Part shown: in pieces, positions 6,740 to 12,513 of the stretch
Layout: each line of letters opens with the position of its first letter
Position numbering within the stretch: the stretch's first letter is position 1
Assembly (NCBI GenBank): GCA_017308345.1
Contig: JAFKFE010000502.1
Location: 1-12,513, forward strand
Direction of reading: 5' to 3'
DNA: 12,513 nt
From: Alphaproteobacteria bacterium
GTDB lineage: Bacteria > Pseudomonadota > Alphaproteobacteria > Rhizobiales > Rhizobiaceae
Notes under the pieces: generated by a model
What the model was told of the DNA's origin: nothing
What the model saw: only the letters and a program-made list of their open reading frames with translations
The model's database searches: none
Translations under genes and position numbers: made by a program

Positions 6740-6814
6740 TCGTACACGTACAAAATTTTCACTTGAATTCCGTTTCCGGTGGTCGTATGTGTACGAAATA
6801 TCGTACATGTACGA
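6740..6814. promoter_or_regulatory. Three GTAC-rich 14-bp operator-like boxes
   Basis: The boxes are TCGTACACGTACAA (6740-6753), TCGTATGTGTACGA (6783-6796) and TCGTACATGTACGA (6801-6814). The third is a perfect palindrome and the first two are near-palindromes; consensus TCGTACAYGTACGA. Boxes 2 and 3 are separated by 4 nt and end 21 nt before the exported-protein gene. A weak promoter, TTGAAT (6763-6768), 17 nt, TATGTG (6786-6791), would have its -10 inside box 2, consistent with repression by a dimeric regulator. Which regulator binds is unknown. Confidence 0.7.
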
Positions 6815-6835
6815 AAAGACGACTGGAGACGGAAA

Positions 6836-7084
6836 ATGAAGAAGACGATCCTCACCCTCGCTGCCGTTCTGGCTTTCTCGGGCGCCGCCTTTGCCGGCGC
6901 GAGCCAGCCGGCCAAACATGCCCCGGCTGCCTGCGCCCAGACCAACGCCGCCCAGACCAACGCCAATGTGGCGCTCGATTGCACAGCGACCGGTTCGGTT
7001 GAAACGGCGGACACCACCAAGACCCAGCCGAAGAGCCCCAAGCTTGGCATCGACGTCAGCCCGTGGTTCGTCCCCGGCCTGTAA
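6836..7084 (+). CDS. Small exported protein of unknown function (DUF680-like)
   Basis: An 82-residue protein with a clear Sec signal peptide: MKKT, a hydrophobic core (ILTLAAVLAFSGAAFA) and probable cleavage after AFA at residue 20, leaving a mature periplasmic or secreted peptide of about 62 residues. The mature part has two cysteines (33 and 49), which could form a disulfide, a duplicated AQTNA pentapeptide (34-43) and the end SPWFVPGL. GGAG lies 7 nt before the ATG; earlier in-frame starts run through the operator boxes and are unlikely. The overall form resembles the DUF680 group of small Mesorhizobium proteins, but I cannot confirm membership. Monocistronic, with its own boxes upstream and a terminator downstream. 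Confidence 0.82.
   Translation: MKKTILTLAAVLAFSGAAFAGASQPAKHAPAACAQTNAAQTNANVALDCTATGSVETADTTKTQPKSPKLGIDVSPWFVPGL
6935..6964 (+). repeat. 15-bp perfect tandem duplication in the exported-protein gene
   Basis: Two identical copies of GCCCAGACCAACGCC (6935-6949 and 6950-6964) encode AQTNA twice in frame, just after the first cysteine of the mature peptide. Confidence 0.9.
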
Positions 7085-7115
7085 GCGCCTCGGTAAGCAC
7101 CATTGGCAAGATTTC

Positions 7116-7154
7116 AAACGAAAACGGGCGGCACTTGGCCGCCCTTTTTCGTTT
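7116..7154. terminator. Bidirectional intrinsic terminator
   Basis: A GC core, GGGCGGC (7126-7132) with GCCGCCC (7138-7144) around loop ACTTG, is extended by AACGAAAA/TTTTCGTT flanks to about 17 pairs with one C-T mismatch. TTTTT follows on the plus strand, and the AAAA run at 7121-7124 gives a U-tract on the minus strand. It lies between convergent genes (6836-7084 plus, 7187-7411 minus) and should stop transcription in both directions. Confidence 0.92.
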
Positions 7155-7186
7155 TACACTGTAGCCTTGAGCGATCTGCCCAGGCT

Positions 7187-8073
<887 letters not shown>

Positions 8074-8081
<8 letters not shown>

Positions 8082-11067
8082 TGAGGCGTTCTCCCTTCTC
8101 GTCGACGAACACCATGCCGGTGACCTCCACCTCGATCGTGCCGTTCGGCATCGGCACATAGAGTGTCTGGCCCATCCGGTCGCGGCCGCCGGCAACCAGC
8201 GCCAGCGCGATGGAGCGCCCGCAGTTCTCCGACCAGTAGCTGGAGGTGACATGGCCGATCATCTTCATCGGGATCGGCTGCTTCGGGTCGGCGACGATCT
8301 GCGCGCCTTCCTCCAGCACGATTTTCGGGTCTTTTGTCTTCAGGCCGACAAGCTGCTTGCGGCCCTTGGCCACCAGATCCGATCGGGTTAGGCCGCGAAT
8401 GCCGACGAAGTCGGTCTTCTTCTTGCCGACCGCCCAGTCGAGCCCGGCATCGTTCGGCGTCACCGTGCCGTCCGTGTCCTGGCCGACGATGATGTAGCCC
8501 TTCTCGGCGCGCAGCACGTGCATCGCCTCGGTGCCGTAGGCGGTCGCGCCGTGTTTCTGGCCCTCGGCCCAAAGCGCTTCCCAGACCGCCTCGCCATAAT
8601 CGGCCGGCACATTGACTTCAAAGCCGCGCTCGCCGGTGAAGGACATGCGGAACAGCCTGGTCGGCACGCCGCAGATCTTGCCTTCGCGCACCGACATATG
8701 CGGCATCGCCTCGTCCGACATGTCGATACCCTCGACCAGCGGCGCGATGATCTCCCGCGACTTCGGTCCCTGCACGGCGATGACCGCCCATTGCTCGGTG
8801 ATCGAGGTCAGCCAGACGTTGAGATGCGGGAATTCGGTCTGGAGGTAATCCTCCATGTGGTTCATGACGCGCGGCGCGCCGCCGGTCATCGTAGTCACAT
8901 GGAAGCGGTCGGGCGCCAGCCTGCCGACGACGCCGTCGTCATAGATGAAGCCGTCCTCGCGCAGCATGATGCCGTAGCGGCAGCGGCCTGTTTCCAGCTT
9001 CTCCCACGGGTTGGTGTAGAGCAGTTCCATGAATTTCGCCGCGTCCGGCCCGACCACCTCGATCTTGCCGAGCGTCGAGGCGTCGAATAGGCCGCCGACC
9101 TTGCGCACCGTCACGCATTCGCGGTCGACCGCCTTGTGCATGTCCTCGCCGGCTTTCGGGAAATACCAGGCGCGCTTCCAGTGGCCGACATCTTCGAACA
9201 CGGCGCCGTGAGACGCGGCCCAGCCATGCGTTGCCGTACGCCGGGTCGGATCGAACAGCGCGCCCCGCGCGTGGCCGACGATCGAGCCGAAGGTCACCGG
9301 CGTGTAAGGCGCGCGGAAGGTGGTGAGGCCGACTTGCGGGATCGGCTTGCCGAGCTCCTCGGCGGCGATCGCAAGGCCATGCATGTTCGACGTCTTGCCC
9401 TGGTCGGTCGCCATGCCGTTGGTGGTGAAGCGCTTGACGTGCTCGATCGAGCGCATGCCTTCATGCACCGCTTGGCGGATGTCCTTGGCGGTGACGTCGT
9501 TCTGGAAATCGACGAACGCCTTGATCGTGGTGCCCGGCCCGGCGCCGGGCGCGGCGCCCAGCATGCCGCGAGACCAGCTCTCGCCGGCGTCGACCTTCGG
9601 CTTGCCACTCTTGCCGACCTTGCCGCCGGCCTCTTTCGCCGCCTTGGCGCCCGCCGCATAGGCCTCGTCGACCGTCGCGGCCAGCCCGTCCGTGCCGTTA
9701 CAGGCGCCGACCGAGACGCAGTCCTGCGCGTACGCGCCGGGCACGAACCGCTTGGTCTCGTCGTTGAAGGCAACCTTGCCGCGCGATTGCGAGAAGAGAT
9801 GCACCGACGGCGTCCAGCCTGCGGACATCAGGATCGCGTCGACCGGGATGGTGCGCCCGCCGCCGCCATTCTTCGGCTGCACGGTCATCGACGACACGCG
9901 CAACTTGCCGCCGGCGCTGACCACCGCGCGGCCGAAATTGATCTCGATGCCGAGGCTCCTCGCCTCGTCGATCACCGGTCCCGACGGATTGTCGCGCAGG
10001 TCGACGATCGCCGCGACATTGACGCCGGCCTTCTTGAGGTCGATCGCGGCGGCATAGGCGGAATCATTCGCCGTATAGACGCCGACATTCCTGCCGACGG
10101 CCACGCCGTAATGGTTGAGATAGGTGCGCGCCGCCGAAGCCAGCATGACGCCCGGACGATCGTTATTGGCGAACACCATGTGGCGCTCGATGGCGCCGGT
10201 GGCGATCACGACGCGATTGGCCCGGACCTGCCACAGACGCTCGCGCGCCAGCTCGCGTCCAGGCGTCTTGAGATGGTCGCTGACCCGCTCGACCAGGCCG
10301 ACGAAGTTCTGCGCGTAATAACCGAAGGCAGTTGTGCGCGACAGCACGCGCACATTGTCCATCGCCTTGAGCTTCGCGATCGCACCTTGAGCCCAAGCGT
10401 AGCCGGTCTGGCCATCGATGCTGGCGCCACTCTCGAAGCGCAGGCTGCCACCGAACTCGGCCTGCTCGTCGGCAATGACCACCCGCACGCCCGTTTCGGC
10501 GGCGGCAAGTGCCGCGGCGATGCCGGCGGCGCCGCCGCCGAGCACCAGCACCTCGCAATGCGCGTAGCGGGAGGCATAGTGATCCGGGTCCGGCTTGTCC
10601 GGCGAAACGCCAAGGCCGGCGGCCGCCCGGATCTTCGGCTCGTAGAGGCTCTTCCACGCCGACTTCGGCCACATGAAGGTCTTGTAGTAGAAACCGGCCG
10701 AAAACAGCGGCGAGGCGACATCGTTGACCGCGCCGACGTCGAAGGCGAGCGATGGCCAGCGATTCTGCGAATGCGCCGTCAGCCCGTCATAGAGCTCCTG
10801 CACGGTCGCCCGCACGTTCGGCGTCTTGCGCGCATCGTCGCGCACGATCTGCACCAGCGCGTTAGGCTCCTCCGCGCCGGCCGACAGGACGCCGCGCGGC
10901 CGGTGGTATTTGAACGAGCGCCCGACCAGATGCACGCCGTTGGCCAGCAGCGCCGAGGCGAGCGTGTCACCCTCGATGCCGGTGTAGGACTTGTCGTCGA
11001 AGCTGAACGAGGCGGTCTTCGCCTGACTCAGGCGGCCGGCGCCGGAGATACGGAATGCGGCGCTCAT
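8074..11067 (-). CDS. soxA: Sarcosine oxidase, alpha subunit
   Basis: The 997-residue large subunit of heterotetrameric sarcosine oxidase, at the full family length. In order: an N-terminal Fer2_4-like domain (about 15-105) with no cysteine anywhere in the first 170 residues, so it cannot hold an Fe-S cluster; a dinucleotide-binding domain with VLVLGGGAAG (173-182) and acidic D200/E201, expected to hold NAD+; a second nucleotide-binding segment with ATGAIERH and NNDRPGVMLASA; a SoxA-specific linker domain; and C-terminal GcvT-like aminomethyltransferase domains (about 600-990) with ITEQWAVIAVQGPKSR and FTGERGFEVNVP, which handle the folate end of the reaction. The complex oxidises sarcosine with O2 to glycine and H2O2 and passes the methyl carbon to tetrahydrofolate. 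It overlaps soxD by 4 nt (ATGA) and soxG by 8 nt. Intact. Confidence 0.98.
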
Positions 11068-11360
11068 TTCGCGGCTCCAGGCAGCTTCGCCGGCTTCGGC
11101 TCGCCGGCCTTGTAGGTCAGGATGAACTTGTCGGTGACGGTGTCGCGCACGGCGTTGAAGAAGCGCGCGCAGCCATGGATGTGCCGCCAGCGCTCATAGA
11201 TGACGCCCTTCGGGTTGGCGCGGATGAAGAAGAATTTCTCGAAATCGTCGTCGCTCTCGCCGGCAATGTTGGTGGAGCGCGCGATATGCGCCTCGCCGGC
11301 ATTGCGGAACTCGAGTTCCGGGCGCTCTTCCTCGCAATAGGGGCAGCGGATGAGAAGCAT
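11064..11360 (-). CDS. soxD: Sarcosine oxidase, delta subunit (zinc-binding)
   Basis: A 98-residue SoxD. The MLLIRCPYC start gives Cys6 and Cys9, and the HIHGC segment gives His60 and Cys64. This is the four-ligand zinc site of the delta subunit, spaced as in the Stenotrophomonas enzyme (Cys6, Cys9, His59, Cys63) with one extra residue. GEAHIARS and RWRHIHGCARFFN are typical family segments. Delta is a small structural subunit of the cytosolic complex. The ATG lies 12 nt after the stop of the extra operon ORF, with AGGA about 10 nt upstream, and its stop overlaps the soxA start. Most SoxD genes follow soxB directly; here another ORF lies between them. Confidence 0.96.
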   Translation of the reverse strand: MLLIRCPYCEEERPELEFRNAGEAHIARSTNIAGESDDDFEKFFFIRANPKGVIYERWRHIHGCARFFNAVRDTVTDKFILTYKAGEPKPAKLPGAAK

Positions 11361-11372
11361 TTTCGGTGGATC

Positions 11373-11795
11373 CTACAATTCGCCATGGCCGACGCGGGCG
11401 CCGGCCGGTTGATCGCAAAGCCTCTGGCCGAGCGCCGCGAAAGGCGCCACGAGCCGCATGCGTTCCTCGACGCTGGCCGAGGGCCTGAACAGCGCCCGGT
11501 TCGCCATGTTGCCAAGCGTCAGCTGCATCGGGTCGGTGGTGACGATGACGCCGCGCGGCTGGAAGGGTTCGCCCTCGTCCAGGTCCTTCGGCCTGTTCTC
11601 GAAGAACATCACCACTTTTTGGCCTGCACTCCAGACGCAGGCCAACATGCCCTCGTCGACGGAGAACGGCCAGCCCATCTCGTTGTCCTCGCGGCTGATT
11701 GCCTGGAAACGGACTTCGCCCGGCGTCGGCAGGTGAAACAACCCCTGTTCGCCGGCGAGCACCAGCGGCATCGCGACAGCCATCTCAGCCATCAT
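11373..11795 (-). CDS. Unrecognised 140-residue protein inside the sox operon
   Basis: I do not recognise this protein. Its start shares one base with the soxB stop (TGATG), and it ends 12 nt before soxD, so it is embedded in the operon and probably made by coupled translation. ATG-ATG at the start leaves a choice of 140 or 139 residues. It begins with a short moderately hydrophobic stretch rich in Met and Ala ([15 protein letters not shown]), too weak to call a signal peptide. The middle, about residues 18-70, has the look of a compact beta domain (GLFHLPTPGEVRF, LACVWSAGQKVVMFFENRP). A charged helix-like part follows (SASVEERMRLVAPFAAL), and the end is Gly/Arg-rich. There are two cysteines (53, 127) and no cofactor motif. 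Possible roles are an accessory or assembly factor for the oxidase, or a folate/sarcosine-linked regulator; these are guesses from context. Confidence 0.8.
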   Translation of the reverse strand: MMAEMAVAMPLVLAGEQGLFHLPTPGEVRFQAISREDNEMGWPFSVDEGMLACVWSAGQKVVMFFENRPKDLDEGEPFQPRGVIVTTDPMQLTLGNMANRALFRPSASVEERMRLVAPFAALGQRLCDQPAGARVGHGEL

Positions 11796-12513
11796 CAGTG
11801 CGCCACCGCCGCCGCCGCGGCCTCGTCGATGAGACGGCCGGTGCGGAAGCGCTCGAGCGTGAAGGGCGCGTTGATCGGATGCGGCTCGTCCTTCGCGATA
11901 GTGTGGGCAAAGACATTGCCCGAGCCGGGCGTCGCCTTGAAACCGCCCGTGCCCCAGCCGCAATTGACATAGAGGCCCTTGACCGGCGTCTTCGCCAGGA
12001 TCGGCGAGCGGTCGGGCGTCACGTCGACGATGCCGCCCCAGGAGCGCAGCATCTTCATGCGCGTGAAGATCGGGAACATCTCGCAGATGGCGTCGAGCGT
12101 GTGTTGCAGGATGTGCAGGCCGCCGGTCTGCGAATAGGAGACATACTGGTCGGTGCCGGCGCCGATCACCAGCTCGCCCTTGTCCGACTGCGAGATATAG
12201 GCGTGCACCGTGTTCGACATCACCACGCAGGGCACCTCCGGCTTGACCGGCTCCGAAACCAGCGCCTGCAGCGGATAGCTTTCCAGCGGCATGCGCACGC
12301 CGGCCATGTTCATGATGACCGAGGAATGGCCTGCGGCGACCACGCCAACCTTCTTGGCGCCGATGAAGCCGCGCGTCGTCTCCACGCCGCTGACCGCGCC
12401 ATTGGCGGCGCGCTTGATGCCGGTGACCTCGCAATTCTGAATGATGTGCACGCCGCGCGCCGAGGCGCCGCGCGCATAGCCCCAGGCGACCGCGTCGTGA
12501 CGCGCCGTGCCGC
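11795..12513 (-). CDS. soxB: Sarcosine oxidase, beta subunit (5' end beyond the window)
   Basis: The C-terminal 238 residues of SoxB; the full protein is usually a little over 400, so roughly the first 180 residues lie past the right edge. It is a DAO-family flavoprotein subunit. The window starts in [14 protein letters not shown]; the histidine in this RHD segment is probably the one that carries covalent FMN in this family (near residue 173 in characterised enzymes). Further on are [12 protein letters not shown], the FAD-domain segment [35 protein letters not shown], and the C-terminal FAD-binding loop [15 protein letters not shown]. The GTG at 12449-12451 is an internal valine codon, not the start. 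This subunit holds the amine-oxidising site where sarcosine is converted to its imine. First sox gene visible; its promoter is outside. Confidence 0.96.
   Translation of the reverse strand, partial: GTARHDAVAWGYARGASARGVHIIQNCEVTGIKRAANGAVSGVETTRGFIGAKKVGVVAAGHSSVIMNMAGVRMPLESYPLQALVSEPVKPEVPCVVMSNTVHAYISQSDKGELVIGAGTDQYVSYSQTGGLHILQHTLDAICEMFPIFTRMKMLRSWGGIVDVTPDRSPILAKTPVKGLYVNCGWGTGGFKATPGSGNVFAHTIAKDEPHPINAPFTLERFRTGRLIDEAAAAAVAH

Noticed and set aside
5909..7117. A 402-codon minus-strand frame covering the TetR gene and the exported-protein gene.
   Set aside because: It crosses a clear promoter, the operator boxes and two well-supported genes on the other strand, and shows no recognisable domain.
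9136..11115. A 659-codon plus-strand open frame opposite soxA.
   Set aside because: It is a mirror frame of a certain gene; the Arg/His/Asp-rich composition is typical of GC-rich antisense shadows.
12449..12451. GTG as the start of soxB.
   Set aside because: The frame stays open to the window edge and encodes the conserved [14 protein letters not shown] segment upstream of it.

Overview
The window looks like a chromosomal segment of an alphaproteobacterium of the order Hyphomicrobiales, most probably Mesorhizobium or a close relative. I base this on the high GC content and codon use, a Mesorhizobium-style small secreted protein (DUF680-like), a small 'FPASDP'-motif protein of the kind seen in rhizobia, and a rhizobial-style sarcosine oxidase operon. 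No database search was possible. I see no rRNA, tRNA, CRISPR array, insertion sequence, integrase or phage gene. Both large regions are metabolic.

Region 1 (about 141-6667) is an acyl-CoA / hydroxy-acid catabolic island built around a divergent intergenic region (2426-2548). Leftward run an acyl-CoA dehydrogenase of the ACAD10/ACAD11 type (1184-2425) and a zinc-independent medium-chain dehydrogenase/reductase (141-1178). Rightward run an NADP-type SDR (2549-3364), a GTG-started MaoC/NodN-type hydratase (3499-3978), a kinase-fold protein of the ACAD10/11-N type (3975-5075, ATGA overlap with the hydratase), a GTG-started NAD-type SDR (5092-5868) and a TTG-started TetR regulator with its own likely promoter (6023-6667). 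The kinase and the dehydrogenase are the two halves that animals fuse into ACAD10/ACAD11, and they correspond to LvaA/LvaC of Pseudomonas levulinate catabolism. The best working model is breakdown of a 4-hydroxyacyl-CoA or a similar hydroxylated acyl-CoA: phosphorylate the hydroxyl, eliminate phosphate and isomerise to the 2-enoyl-CoA, hydrate with MaoC, then oxidise with an SDR. The substrate is not shown by the sequence.

Region 2 (6668-7411) is a small accessory interval. Three copies of a GTAC-rich near-palindromic 14-mer (perfect form TCGTACATGTACGA) precede a short exported protein of unknown function (6836-7084). A long bidirectional terminator hairpin (about 7116-7154) separates it from a convergent gene for a small charged protein (7187-7411).

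Region 3 (7497 to the right edge, all minus strand) is a heterotetrameric sarcosine oxidase operon in the order soxB (its 5' end lies outside the window), an extra unrecognised 140-residue ORF, soxD, soxA, soxG. The genes overlap or nearly touch (TGATG, 12-nt gap, ATGA, 8-nt overlap), so the extra ORF is structurally part of the operon. The enzyme oxidatively demethylates sarcosine, linking glycine betaine, choline or creatine breakdown to glycine and one-carbon (folate) metabolism.

Three loci carry short perfect or near-perfect tandem repeats: a 41-bp hairpin unit at the end of the first SDR, a 21-bp in-frame unit in the kinase N-terminus and a 15-bp in-frame unit in the exported protein. 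The 1-140 stretch and the 7412-7496 gap show nothing I can name.
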